A DNA stretch of 41,651 bases, taken from contig VGDE01000008.1 in assembly GCA_016869875.1 (NCBI GenBank), positions 1 to 41,651 on the forward strand. The letters are read 5' to 3'. This DNA is from Alphaproteobacteria bacterium. Lineage in GTDB: Bacteria; Pseudomonadota; Alphaproteobacteria; Rhodobacterales; Rhodobacteraceae. The notes under the pieces were generated by a model. It was not told the origin of the DNA and ran no database searches. It worked only from the letters and a program-made list of their open reading frames with translations. Made by a program: the position numbers and the translations under genes. Shown here one piece after another: positions 15,966 through 24,338 of this stretch; positions within the stretch are counted from its first letter, which is position 1, and every line of letters starts with the position of its first letter.

Positions 15966-17276
15966 TCAGAACATGAACTGTTCCAGAGCCAAGTCTGCTA
16001 TTTGCGTGTCTTGCAACGTGAGGGAGTTCAGGCCGAAGTCGAAGACCACGCTCCCGCTTTCCATCGTGGCCGTTGCGAGCAGACCTTCGAAGTCTTCGAC
16101 TTCGTTGATCCCACTCAGATCGATAACGTCGTTGCTCTCGAAGTCCTGCAGAGTGTCATGACCGTCACCGAAGACGAAAACATCCGCCCCGCCACCTCCG
16201 GCAAGAATATCATTGCCCTCGCTGCCATCCAGGCGATCATTGCCTGCGCCGCCCATGAGGCTGTCATTTCCAAGTTCGCCAACGAGTGTATCATCGCCCT
16301 GGCCACCGAACAGGCGATCATCCCCTGAGCCGCCTTCGAGAAGATCTCTCTCATTGGCGCCGTTCAGCCAGTCGTCTCCAGTTCCTCCCGAAAGCGTATC
16401 ATTGCCGTTTCCCCCGATGAGACGATCATTGTCGAGGCCGCCGTCCAGGCGGTCGTGACCAAGCCCACCAAACAACTGGTCGCTCCCTGCACCGCCTGCG
16501 AGCACGTCGGCTCCGTGACCACCCTTGAGAATGTCTCGCCCGTCACCGCCGCTTAAATCGTCGCTGTCCACGCCACCATCCAGCATGTCCTGTCCCATGC
16601 CGCCCTCAAGCCGGTCATCGCCCGCACCGCCGAAGAGCTTGTCCCAGCCCGTCCCGCCTTTGAGGAAATCCGCACCTTTGAGGCCGCTGAGAACATCATT
16701 GCCTGCTGCCCCGTCGAGGACGTCACGCACGTCGCCGCCTTTCAAGAAATCCCTGCCTCGGCCGCCGGAAACGTGATCCGCGTAGTCTGCGAAAGCGTTT
16801 TTACGGCCGTCAGAGACCATATCGAACTCAGCCTCCACCGTCTCAAGCGCACGTTCGAAAGCTACTTCCCGTGCCTCTTGGGCGATCTCAAATGCCTCAC
16901 GCAAAGCTTCCATCGTCGCCTCGATGGCCTCCTCGTCGCCGCCAGCTTCCGCCTTTTTCTCAAGGGCTGCGACTGCCCGCTCAAATGCATCCTCGCGGGC
17001 ATCCTGCGCGGCCTCGAACGCGTTCTCAACGGACTTTGACGCCGTGTCGAACAGCTTCTCCCTAGCGTCCTTGCGAGGGCCGAAAGCTCTTTCCCTCCCA
17101 GCAATCCTGGCTTCGATAGCACTTGCGATTTCTTGTTCCAGAACCTCAAGGACGGCAGGATCAGTGGTAGTCAAATCTGACAAGGCAGTCGCTTGGACAT
17201 TTTTTTTGGTCGCGAGGAGAGAAACGTTCATGTCTAGGATCCACCCACCTAAGGCCGCGGCAACACCGGGCAGCAT
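15966..17276 (-). CDS. RTX protein with N-terminal coiled-coil stalk
   Basis: 436 residues; ATG 17231 (MNVSLLATKK) is a likely alternative start 15 residues in. Residues about 45-165 form a charged alpha-helical, probably coiled-coil region with recurring AREDAFERA/AREVAFERA units spaced with Ala, Glu and Phe. From about 170 to 370 follow some twenty GGxGxDxLxGG RTX motifs, and the C-terminus ends FDFGLNSLTLQDTQIADLAL then EQFMF, an aliphatic type I secretion-like tail. The combination suggests a secreted oligomeric stalk-plus-calcium-barrel protein. It lacks an enzymatic domain. It is flanked on both sides by transposase remnants. Confidence 0.82.
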   Translation of the reverse strand: MLPGVAAALGGWILDMNVSLLATKKNVQATALSDLTTTDPAVLEVLEQEIASAIEARIAGRERAFGPRKDAREKLFDTASKSVENAFEAAQDAREDAFERAVAALEKKAEAGGDEEAIEATMEALREAFEIAQEAREVAFERALETVEAEFDMVSDGRKNAFADYADHVSGGRGRDFLKGGDVRDVLDGAAGNDVLSGLKGADFLKGGTGWDKLFGGAGDDRLEGGMGQDMLDGGVDSDDLSGGDGRDILKGGHGADVLAGGAGSDQLFGGLGHDRLDGGLDNDRLIGGNGNDTLSGGTGDDWLNGANERDLLEGGSGDDRLFGGQGDDTLVGELGNDSLMGGAGNDRLDGSEGNDILAGGGGADVFVFGDGHDTLQDFESNDVIDLSGINEVEDFEGLLATATMESGSVVFDFGLNSLTLQDTQIADLALEQFMF

Positions 17277-17485
17277 TCTGATGATGTCCTTTCCTATTTA
17301 TAATTGGATTGTTAACCAAAACCGATAATGCAGGAAATTTTAACCATCGCTGGCAAATAGCGAGGCATCTCAAGCATCGATGCCGCCTGATCCGACCCCC
17401 GATACTCGGAGGACCGATCAGGTTCATCACCCTGACTGGCTCGGGTGGAGGCCGGTCTTGCCGGCCGGGACCGGGGGCGCGGCCC
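17277..17485. other. Short AT-rich then GC-rich spacer
   Basis: The AT-rich part (17285-17345) should hold the leftward RTX promoter. The remainder has GC-rich inverted segments (GGCCGGTCTTGCCGGCC about 17449) that border the IS3 remnant. No gene. Confidence 0.4.
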
Positions 17486-17697
17486 CGAAGGCATTACATC
17501 GCGCCAGGCAAGCTCATGCAGAACGGCTTCGTCGAGAGTTTCAACGGCCGGATGCGGGATGAACTGCTCAACAAGACTACGTTTCGCAACTTGCACGCGC
17601 GCGCGCCGTGATCGCCACCTGGGCGACCGACTATAACACCGAACGCCCGCATTTCGCTTTGGGCTATCCCGATGGCGTCACCAGCCCGCCATCGTAA
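17486..17697 (+). pseudogene. IS3-family transposase, C-terminal remnant
   Basis: [20 protein letters not shown] and GRMRDELLN are the conserved integrase-core end of IS3 (IS2/IS51-type) OrfB. Around 17600 the frame shifts to [20 protein letters not shown] then GYPDGVTSPPS-stop. Only about 70 residues of some 280 remain, with the catalytic Glu in FVESFNG. Confidence 0.8.
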
Positions 17698-17806
17698 AGG
17701 CGCCGGAAAGTTCCAACTTCCGGCGGTCCAAGGTTGGTGAGCAGAGCACTGGCCATGCGTCCCGGCAGGATGCACTCGTGAAGTCAGTTGTGCTCCTTGG
17801 TGGGGG

Positions 17807-18150
17807 TCATGCGTCGGCCTCACTCCAGCGGAAGGGGGTGTTCGTCTTCCACATGGCATGGAGGATGACGGCCAGCTTAGGGGCAACGGCAACACGTGCC
17901 TTCTTGAAGCCAGACGCCTTCGCCAGCTTCATGCCCCATGCCTTCAGCGTACTGAAGCGCAGATTGCGCGTTAGTAAGGTGGTAGCCGCCTTATAGAGGT
18001 GCGATCGAGTCAGCTGGTTGTCTTGCTTGGAAATGCGCCCGTTGCCACTTGTCCTGCCGGACCCGTAACGCCGGGGTGTCAGCCCAAGATAGGCGCCCGC
18101 GCTTGATGAGCGCCTGAAGCGCGATGGATCGTCGAATACCATTGCGCCTC
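17807..18150 (-). pseudogene. IS110-family transposase, C-terminal remnant
   Basis: Reads FDDPSRFRRSSSAGAYLGLT, PRRYGSGRTSGNGRISKQDN, then YKAATTLLTRNLRFSTLKAW and KLAVILHAMWKTNTPFRWS. This is the Tnp_20 (transposase IS116/IS110/IS902) C-terminal domain of a subgroup different from the IS110 remnants at 15207 and 40691. The N-terminal half is missing; at about 18150 the sequence abuts a truncated peptidase gene. Confidence 0.82.
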
Positions 18151-18152
18151 CG

Positions 18153-18623
18153 GGAGGCATCGGGTTTGTCGGCGGCTCGAACGGCGGACTGCTCGCGGCT
18201 GTGATGGCGACGCGCCACCCGGGGGACTGGGGCGCGATCAAGGCCGATGTGCCGGTGACAGACATGCTGCGCTTTCACCTCTACGAAGCGAGCGCGGCCT
18301 GGATCGAGGAATATGGCGATCCCGATAAGGAGGAGGATGCCGCCCATCTGCGCGCCTACTCACCTCTTCATCAGGTCCGTCCCCGCGCAGAGGTCGCCTG
18401 TCCGCCCATCCTGATCGATGCGCCGGCCCACGACGATCGGGTCGATCTTGCCCATGCCCGCCGCTTCGCCCAAAGGCTGAGGGACGCGGGGCAGGACGTC
18501 CTGCTGCGCACCAGCGAGACCGGGGGTCATGGCGGCGGCGAGACAAGCGAGCGTGCGGCCACGGACATTGCGCTAACGGCGGCCTTTTTCCGAAGGACGC
18601 TCCTGCGGGCACACAAGGTTTGA
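18153..18623 (+). pseudogene. Prolyl oligopeptidase (S9) catalytic-domain fragment
   Basis: From about 18153 the reading GGIGFVGGSNGGLLAAVMAT contains the GGSNGG nucleophile motif. VTDMLRFHLYEASAAWIEEY, then GDPD, AHDDRVDLAHARRFAQRL and TGGHGGG follow, carrying the catalytic Asp and His. All three triad residues survive, but the N-terminal propeller and much of the hydrolase domain (about 500 residues) are gone. The gene was cut by the adjoining IS110 remnant and lacks its own start. Confidence 0.82.
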
Positions 18624-18715
18624 GTCCCTCCCGTCAACCTTCATCGTTCGCCTCGCAAGGCGGTTGGTCTCAAGGCCGGACCTTTTGCGCATGCCCCTCT
18701 TGTTGTCATCGCGCT

Positions 18716-20095
18716 TCAGCGGCGCGGCTCGAGCCGCAAGACGACCGGGTTTCGGGGGCGCAGGGTGATCCGGTGCATGGGTTCCGGCGGTGTGGTGTCC
18801 TGGAGGCGGAAGCGAACTGCTGTCAGCATCGTTGCGAGCCCTGCCACCATTTCCATCATCGCGAAGCTGGCTCCAATGCAGATCCGGGGGCCGGCGCCGA
18901 ACGGGATGTAGGCGCAGCGCGGCCGCGCCGCCTGCGCCTGGCTCCGGAAGCGCCCGGGATCGAAGCAATCCGGGTCAGACCAGAGTGCCTCGTGCCGATG
19001 GATCGCATAGATGGGGATGAAGATGAGTGCCGTGGCCTCAACGGTCTTTCCGGCGATCTCGCAGGAGTGCAGCGCGTGGCGGCTCATCAAGGGAACCGGC
19101 GGGAGCAGGCGCATCGTCTCCTCGATGAAGTGGGTCAGGTCCGACAAGACTTCAAGATGAGAGGCCTCCACCGGGCCGCTGCCAACGACGGCCCGGACAT
19201 GATCTGCGAGCGCCTCCTGCTGGTCGGGCTGGGCGGCGAGACAGTAGAGCGCCCAGGTCAGCGCATTGGCAGAGGTCTCGTGTCCAGCCGCGATCAGGGT
19301 GAGGAACATGCTGACAAGGTCGTCGTCGCTCAGGGCCCGCCCCGTCTCCGGATCATGTGCGTCCATCAGGATCTGGGCAAGGTCAGGCAGATCCTGCCGA
19401 TCCCTCCGCCGGCGTGTCACGAAGTTCCTCACCAACTGCCGCCCTTCCCCCGCCGCTCGCTCCATCTTGCGGCGGCCCGGGTGTGGCATCCACTGGGGCA
19501 GCCCCAGGGACTCGTATGCGATGGGCCAGCTGCTGGGCCCCAGATACCTCTCGATCGCGCGTGAGATCCGGTCGGCGTCAAGCTGGCCGAAGTTCGAGAA
19601 GAACGCCCGGCAGATGACGGCGATCGTTGCCGCCGTCATGGCGTCATCGACCCGTCGCGGTCCCGGGTTCTGCGTCCAGCGCTGCACCAGTTCTTCGAAC
19701 GGGCTGCGCATGACGGGCAGATAGTTCGACAGAACCGCTGCGCGAAAGGCAGGCGCCGCCAGGCGCCGCTGCCACCGCCAGGCTTCGCCCTCCGCAGTCA
19801 GGAGGCCATTTCCAAGGATCGGGTTGAGCAGGCGGTTGTAGAGGCGAGACTTCGCGAACTCCGCATGCCTTCGCACAAGAATGCTCTCCGTGATCGCCGG
19901 ATCGCTCGGGAACAGTATTGTCTGCCCTGCTGCCTGCAGAGTGGCGTGCGGCTCCCGGTAGGCTGCCTGCGGAGCTGCCGCTACGGGGTTGCGCACCATG
20001 ACGCGCAGCAGAGAGAAGGCCGAGAGAGGCCCACGCGCCATCTCGATCTTTGGAGGCTTGAAGGCTCGCAGCCCGGAGGAGGCTTCTGCATCCAT
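18716..20095 (-). CDS. Cytochrome P450
   Basis: 459 residues from ATG 20095, which has AGGGAG about 7 bases upstream. The diagnostic elements are in order: WRWQRRLAAPAF in the C helix, I-helix AAGHETSA, K-helix EETMR (ExxR), PERF-like FDPGRF, and heme loop FGAGPRICIG with the thiolate Cys. The protein has no membrane anchor, so it is a soluble monooxygenase needing ferredoxin and reductase partners, none of which is in the window. It resembles the second P450 at 36141 (AGHET and C-helix WRWQRR shared). The substrate is unknown; fatty-acid-type substrates are common for this bacterial group. Confidence 0.92.
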   Translation of the reverse strand: MDAEASSGLRAFKPPKIEMARGPLSAFSLLRVMVRNPVAAAPQAAYREPHATLQAAGQTILFPSDPAITESILVRRHAEFAKSRLYNRLLNPILGNGLLTAEGEAWRWQRRLAAPAFRAAVLSNYLPVMRSPFEELVQRWTQNPGPRRVDDAMTAATIAVICRAFFSNFGQLDADRISRAIERYLGPSSWPIAYESLGLPQWMPHPGRRKMERAAGEGRQLVRNFVTRRRRDRQDLPDLAQILMDAHDPETGRALSDDDLVSMFLTLIAAGHETSANALTWALYCLAAQPDQQEALADHVRAVVGSGPVEASHLEVLSDLTHFIEETMRLLPPVPLMSRHALHSCEIAGKTVEATALIFIPIYAIHRHEALWSDPDCFDPGRFRSQAQAARPRCAYIPFGAGPRICIGASFAMMEMVAGLATMLTAVRFRLQDTTPPEPMHRITLRPRNPVVLRLEPRR

Positions 20096-20404
20096 GGCTT
20101 TCTCCCTGCAAGGGATGAAGCATGGTAACACCTTGAGCCGCATTGCGCATGTTCTCTTTTCAGAACGCGCCACAGGGGCTCGTTTTTCTCAGAGGCGACC
20201 GATACTCGCATCAGTATGCACAGGCGTCCCCGCTGGACGCCGTCGACCTCGTGGACGACCGGTGTCGCCTGCTCACCGGCCGGTAGGACGTCGTTCCATA
20301 TTGCAGGGACGGCGGGCAAATATCAGTTGTCGCGACCTGGCAGTTGGGCCTCGCGTTTATCCTGTTGCATATGCCGATCAGGGAGGACGCATTATGTAAA
20401 GCGG

Positions 20405-21082
20405 CTAGCAGCCTGCGGTCCGGCTGAAGGCGCCTTCTATGACCTTCAGATGCATCGTCATGGCAGCCTCGGCCTCATCCGGCTGGCCTCTGGCGATCGC
20501 CGAAACGATCTGCCGATGCTGATTGCTGTGGACGGTCTGGAACTCCGAAGCAGGCAACAGACGATAGCTCCGTTCCCATTTACGCTGCCAAAGTGCATGT
20601 CGTCGTGCATTCGACAGATACGTCATCAGCCCGATCAGCACAGGGTTGCGGGTGACATGCGCAATGGCCCGGTGAAAGCTGCTGTCGACCTGCTCGCATT
20701 CAGACCTGTCTGCAGCCGCGCACCCTTGTGCGACCAGCCGCTCCAAGGCCACAATGTCCGCGTATTCTGCCTCTCGCGCCGCCTCGGCAGCGATCCGCGG
20801 CTCCAGCGCCAGCCGGGCGCGAAGCAGATCCGTCGGTGTCGCGTTATCGATCAGCAGCGTCTCGCGAACCAGCAGCTCGCGCGGCGCAGGGCCGCAGAAC
20901 GTGCCCTGACCCACATGCCGCCAGATCCGGCCCGCGCGCTGAAGATCAGCCAATGCCGCTCGAAGCGTTTCCCGGCTGCACCCGATCTGCCGTGCAAGCC
21001 GACGCTCCGCAGGCAAGCGCTCTCCTGGATCGAGCTGCGCGACAAGCTCCTGCAGCTGCCGCATCACGAGGTTCTGCCGCAT
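20405..21082 (-). CDS. GntR-family regulator, FadR/FCD type
   Basis: 225 residues from ATG 21082. The winged helix is at residues about 10-75 (GERLPAERRLARQIGCSRET, LRAALADLQRAGRIWRHVGQ, GTF). The C-terminal all-helical FCD ligand domain contains RLALEPRIAAEAA, FHRAIAHVTRNPVL and HRQIVSAIARGQPDEAEAAM, with the metal-binding Asp/His positions (D in QVDSSFHRAI, H in SNQHRQI). It is divergent from the TauE/SafE gene at 21161 with a 78-bp shared region, and likely controls it and itself. The ligand is unknown, probably a small carboxylate as for other FCD proteins. Confidence 0.88.
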   Translation of the reverse strand: MRQNLVMRQLQELVAQLDPGERLPAERRLARQIGCSRETLRAALADLQRAGRIWRHVGQGTFCGPAPRELLVRETLLIDNATPTDLLRARLALEPRIAAEAAREAEYADIVALERLVAQGCAAADRSECEQVDSSFHRAIAHVTRNPVLIGLMTYLSNARRHALWQRKWERSYRLLPASEFQTVHSNQHRQIVSAIARGQPDEAEAAMTMHLKVIEGAFSRTAGC

Positions 21083-21098
21083 TTTTCCGCCGCCGGTT

Positions 21099-21124
21099 CT
21101 AGACCAATTACCAGGCCAATCTAG
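21099..21124. promoter_or_regulatory. Candidate GntR operator in divergent region
   Basis: CTAGA (21099-21103) and TCTAG (21120-21124) enclose direct repeats ACCAAT and GCCAAT between the gntR and tauE/safE start codons. Position fits an operator, but the symmetry is weak. Confidence 0.3.
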
Positions 21125-21160
21125 TCTCGTGCGATGAAGATGTGAACATGAGGTGGACCG

Positions 21161-21907
21161 ATGGAACTGCTGATACTGATCGCTGCCGGCCTCGCCTCCG
21201 GCATGCTCAACGCGGTCGCGGGTGGAGGCACATTCATCAGCCTGCCCGCGTTGATCTGGCTGGGTGTACCGCCAGTAAGTGCCAATGCGACGGCAACGTT
21301 CAGCGCGCTGCCGGGATATGTCACAAGCGCATGGGGCTTCAGGCACGACATCCGGGCCGAAGGAACGCTTTCCTTGTGCGCCATCATGGTGATCGCCTCC
21401 ATCGGCTGCATCATCGGTGCCGTGTTGCTGATCTTGACCCCGGGTGATGCCTTCATGGTCATCGTGCCGTGGCTGCTGCTGCTGGCAACCGTCCTCTTCG
21501 CGATCGGTCCGCGGCTGCTCTTGGCGATACGCCGGTTCGGCGGCGGAGCTGCGGGAGCGGGTATCTCAACTGCTGCGATCATGTCCGTCGCGATCTACGG
21601 CGGCTATTTCAACGGCGGACTAGGGATCATGTTGCTGGCCGCGTTCGGTCTGATCGGCTATCACAACCTCCACGGCATGAACGGGCTGAAGAACATGCTG
21701 TCCGCCTTGCTGTCGCTGATCGCTTCAGTAACCTTCGTCCTGGCGGAACTGATTGCATGGGAGCATGCCATCGCGCTGTCAGTCAGCGCCGCTATCGGGG
21801 GCTATGCCGGTGCAAACATCAGCCGCCGGATCACCCGCCTGGACCTGCTCCGCCTGTTCATCACCGCCGTCGGTGCCGCGATGACAGCCGCCTTCTTCCT
21901 GCGCTAG
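21161..21907 (+). CDS. TauE/SafE (TSUP) family membrane exporter
   Basis: 248 residues with about eight hydrophobic segments. The N-terminal GLASGMLNAVAGGGTFISLP is the signature glycine-rich turn of the TSUP family and recurs in weaker form in the second half (GGYFNGGLGIMLLAAFGL). The family exports sulfite, sulfoacetate and other small organic anions. AGGTGG precedes the ATG by 4 bases. It is divergent from a GntR regulator. Its 3' end is overlapped antisense by the tail of the broken LysR gene. The substrate cannot be read from sequence. Confidence 0.9.
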   Translation: MELLILIAAGLASGMLNAVAGGGTFISLPALIWLGVPPVSANATATFSALPGYVTSAWGFRHDIRAEGTLSLCAIMVIASIGCIIGAVLLILTPGDAFMVIVPWLLLLATVLFAIGPRLLLAIRRFGGGAAGAGISTAAIMSVAIYGGYFNGGLGIMLLAAFGLIGYHNLHGMNGLKNMLSALLSLIASVTFVLAELIAWEHAIALSVSAAIGGYAGANISRRITRLDLLRLFITAVGAAMTAAFFLR

Positions 21908-22306
21908 CGCGGCCGCCCGGTTTCGGTCCACGACAGGAAAGCCCGACGGTCCTTGCGCCGGGCTGCATCTCTTTTCGGTGAGGTCGGACGGCGTGAGGTA
22001 GTCGGTGAAGTTCTCGAGCACCGAAACGTCGGAAAGCTGGACCAGCCGTCCCTCGGCAAGATCAGGCTGGATCATGGCCAAGGAGGCGGTCGCAAGATCG
22101 CGGGCCAAGGCAACGCCGCGCGGCAGCATTTCCAGAATGCGGCCGCCGTGATCAAAGAGCGGCACCCCGAGCCACTGCTCGAGATGCTTCACTTGGTGAC
22201 TGGCAGCCGGCTGCGTGACGAAGAGCGCTTCGGCCGCGGCCCGGAAATTGCCCGTCCCCGCAAAAGCCTCGAAAACCCGCAGGGCGTTCAGCGGAGGCTG
22301 GCTCAT
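21779..22306 (-). pseudogene. LysR-family regulator with internal deletion
   Basis: From ATG 22306 (GGGAGGG upstream) the N-terminal helix-turn-helix is complete: LNALRVFEAFAGTGNFRAAA, LFVTQPAASHQVKHLEQWLG, VPLFDHGGRILEMLP. The text then jumps to RGVALARDLATASLAMIQPD and LAEGRLVQLSDVSV, which corresponds to the far C-terminus of GcvA-type LysR proteins. About 150 residues of the ligand-binding domain are missing. The tail runs on antisense to the exporter gene. It may still bind DNA, but cannot sense a ligand normally. It is divergent from the creatinase gene. Confidence 0.75.
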
Positions 22307-22410
22307 TCGCACCCTCCCATGAGAAAACCTGCAACCGATCATGAAAGGTCTTTTGACGCAGGTAACCTTCAGCCTCATCGTGAGAAAAGACAACGCCACG
22401 GAGGGTGCGA
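22307..22410. promoter_or_regulatory. Divergent lysR/creatinase control region
   Basis: The 103-bp gap is framed by an inverted repeat: TCGCACCCTCC (22307-22317) and GGAGGGTGCGA (22400-22410), each containing the ribosome binding site of its gene. TGAGAAAA occurs twice as a direct repeat (about 22319 and 22381). The identical 11-mers go beyond a shared Shine-Dalgarno sequence. Confidence 0.45.
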
Positions 22411-23642
22411 TGACGGAACGCGAGAGGCTGCAGAGCTTTGTCGGGAATGGTAGCAAGGCCAAGAACACTTTTTCGGTGGCAGAGATGCAGCGCCGGCTGG
22501 ACGGGATCCGCAAGCACATGGCCGACGCCAGCGTCGATGCTGCGCTTTTTACCTCCTACCACAACATCAACTATTATGCGGACTTCATCTACTGCCAGTT
22601 CGGGCGGCGATATGGCTTCTTCGTCGACCATGACAATGCAACCTCGATTAGCGCGGGCATTGACGGTGCTCAGCCCTGGCGTCGAACCTTCGGCGACAAC
22701 CTGACCTATACCGACTGGAAGAAGGACAACTACTTCCATGCCATCCGCCAGATCGTGGGTGCAGCCCGCCGCGTTGGCATCGAGTTCGACCACGTCAACA
22801 TCGACCTTGTGAACCTGTTGAAGTCCGAGTTTCCGGGCGTGGAGTTTGTCGATGTCGCCGCACCCGCAATGCGCCTGCGGATGATCAAGTCGTCGGAGGA
22901 GATCGCTCATATCACCGAGATGGCCCGCATTGCTGACCTCGGTGGTGCGGCTTGCGTCGAGGCGACGGCCGTGGGCGTCCCGGAGCACGAGGTGGCCCTG
23001 CACTCCACTGCCACAATGGTGCGGGAGATTGCCAAGTCCTGGCCCGAAGGTGAGTTACTGGATACCTGGACCTGGTTCCAGTCGGGCATCAACACGGATG
23101 GCGCGCACAACCCAGTGACGACCCGCAAGATCCAGCGCGGAGACATTCTGTCGCTGAACTGTTTCCCCATGGTGGCCGGATACTATGTCGCGCTGGAACG
23201 CACGTTGTTTGCGGAAGAGGCCAACGACGAGCACATCCGGCTGTGGGAGTTCAACTGCAAGGTCCACGACCGCGGGAAGGAACTGCTGGTGCCCGGCGCC
23301 AGATGCTCGGACATCGCAGCCGAACTGAACGAGATGTATGCCAGCGAGAACCTGCTGCAGTATCGGAGCTTTGGCTACGGACACAGCTTTGGCGTGCTCT
23401 CGCATTACTATGGACGCGAGGCCGGGCTCGAGTTGCGCGAGGACTGCGAGACCGTTCTGGAGCCCGGCATGGTCGTCAGCATGGAGCCAATGATCACCAT
23501 CCCCGAAGGCATGGCCGGTTCAGGTGGCTACCGCGAGCACGACATCCTGGTGATCGAGGACAAGGGCAACCGCAACATCACCGGCTTTCCTTACGGTCCG
23601 GAACATCTGATTGTCAAAGGTCACGCAACGGCTGTTGCTTGA
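22410..23642 (+). CDS. Creatinase (creatine amidinohydrolase), M24 fold
   Basis: 410 residues from ATG 22410 with GGAGGG 5 bases upstream. It follows Pseudomonas creatinase nearly block by block: ALFTSYHNINYYADFIYC, AGIDGAQPWRRTFGDN, WTWFQSGINTDGAHNPVTTR (with the active-site His), LSLNCFPMVAGYYVALERTL, FGYGHSFGVLSHYYGREAGL, MVVSMEPMI, GGYREHDIL. Creatinase converts creatine to sarcosine and urea in the cytoplasm without a metal. The length matches (about 403). Sarcosine oxidase and creatininase genes are not in the window. A close M24-family dimethylsulfoniopropionate hydrolase-type relative (DddP) is possible but the creatinase blocks fit much better. Regulation may involve the adjacent broken LysR gene. 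Confidence 0.88.
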   Translation: MTERERLQSFVGNGSKAKNTFSVAEMQRRLDGIRKHMADASVDAALFTSYHNINYYADFIYCQFGRRYGFFVDHDNATSISAGIDGAQPWRRTFGDNLTYTDWKKDNYFHAIRQIVGAARRVGIEFDHVNIDLVNLLKSEFPGVEFVDVAAPAMRLRMIKSSEEIAHITEMARIADLGGAACVEATAVGVPEHEVALHSTATMVREIAKSWPEGELLDTWTWFQSGINTDGAHNPVTTRKIQRGDILSLNCFPMVAGYYVALERTLFAEEANDEHIRLWEFNCKVHDRGKELLVPGARCSDIAAELNEMYASENLLQYRSFGYGHSFGVLSHYYGREAGLELREDCETVLEPGMVVSMEPMITIPEGMAGSGGYREHDILVIEDKGNRNITGFPYGPEHLIVKGHATAVA

Positions 23643-23670
23643 TCGTCATCGTCATCGTCATCGTCATCGT
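23643..23670 (+). repeat. TCGTCA hexanucleotide microsatellite
   Basis: (TCGTCA)4 plus TCGT begins 1 base after the creatinase stop codon (TGA 23640-23642). It is a simple tandem repeat outside the coding sequence; changes in copy number would not alter the protein. Confidence 0.85.
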
Positions 23671-24338
23671 GCGGAGGTTTTTGTTGGGAAAGTTCACAAG
23701 GCTGAAAATCTGGGCCCTGGACTGGTTCATCACTCTGAACATCACGACTCCTGCCTGCGGAGCGAGCGAGCTGCTGATCAGTGCTCGAAGGTGCTGACGC
23801 ATCTTGAGCGCAACAAGATCGATTTGGGTCACATCCAAAGTGTCCCATGTGCCAAGGCTTGTTGGACGGCAGAGACTAGGGGCTGCTTTGTTTCCGCATA
23901 GCTGACGCCAGTGCCTCGGACGGCACCGACGCGAGGAGCCCATCTCAGACTTTAGATCACACCGCAACGAGTGCAGTTGCAGCAAGCGCAGTCGGCCCAT
24001 AGCTGCCACTCGGCGCTTGCCCGCGTTGCAGGGCAGGATCTGTAAAGCAGCTGCTCGTGCTTTGGCATATGAGCCCTTCATCATCACGTGCACTGCGGTG
24101 CGTTCACAAATGTCGGACGTGTGGAGGGATCTGGCTTGCCAGGATGCTGGATATTGAGAGGCATAATGTGCTTCGTATCTGAGCGCAGTCGTGAAAAAGT
24201 TGCGCAGAAGTTTGGCAGCATGCGTTTGTGCATCATCTGCAAGTATCATTCTATTTTACCCTCCCTCCCGATGCCTTGATCTCGTCCTCATCGGGTGGGC
24301 ATCCCTGTGGTGTCAGCCCTAAGATCAAAGGGACAGGC
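23671..24338. other. 668-bp intergenic region, no gene recognised
   Basis: Open frames on both strands are not protein-like and lack ribosome binding sites. The region must contain the promoter of the amine oxidase operon. No transposase remnant is visible. Confidence 0.45.

Noticed and set aside
23614..24249. 211-residue minus-strand open frame
   Set aside because: Runs antisense into creatinase and through the hexanucleotide tract; no ribosome binding site, not protein-like.
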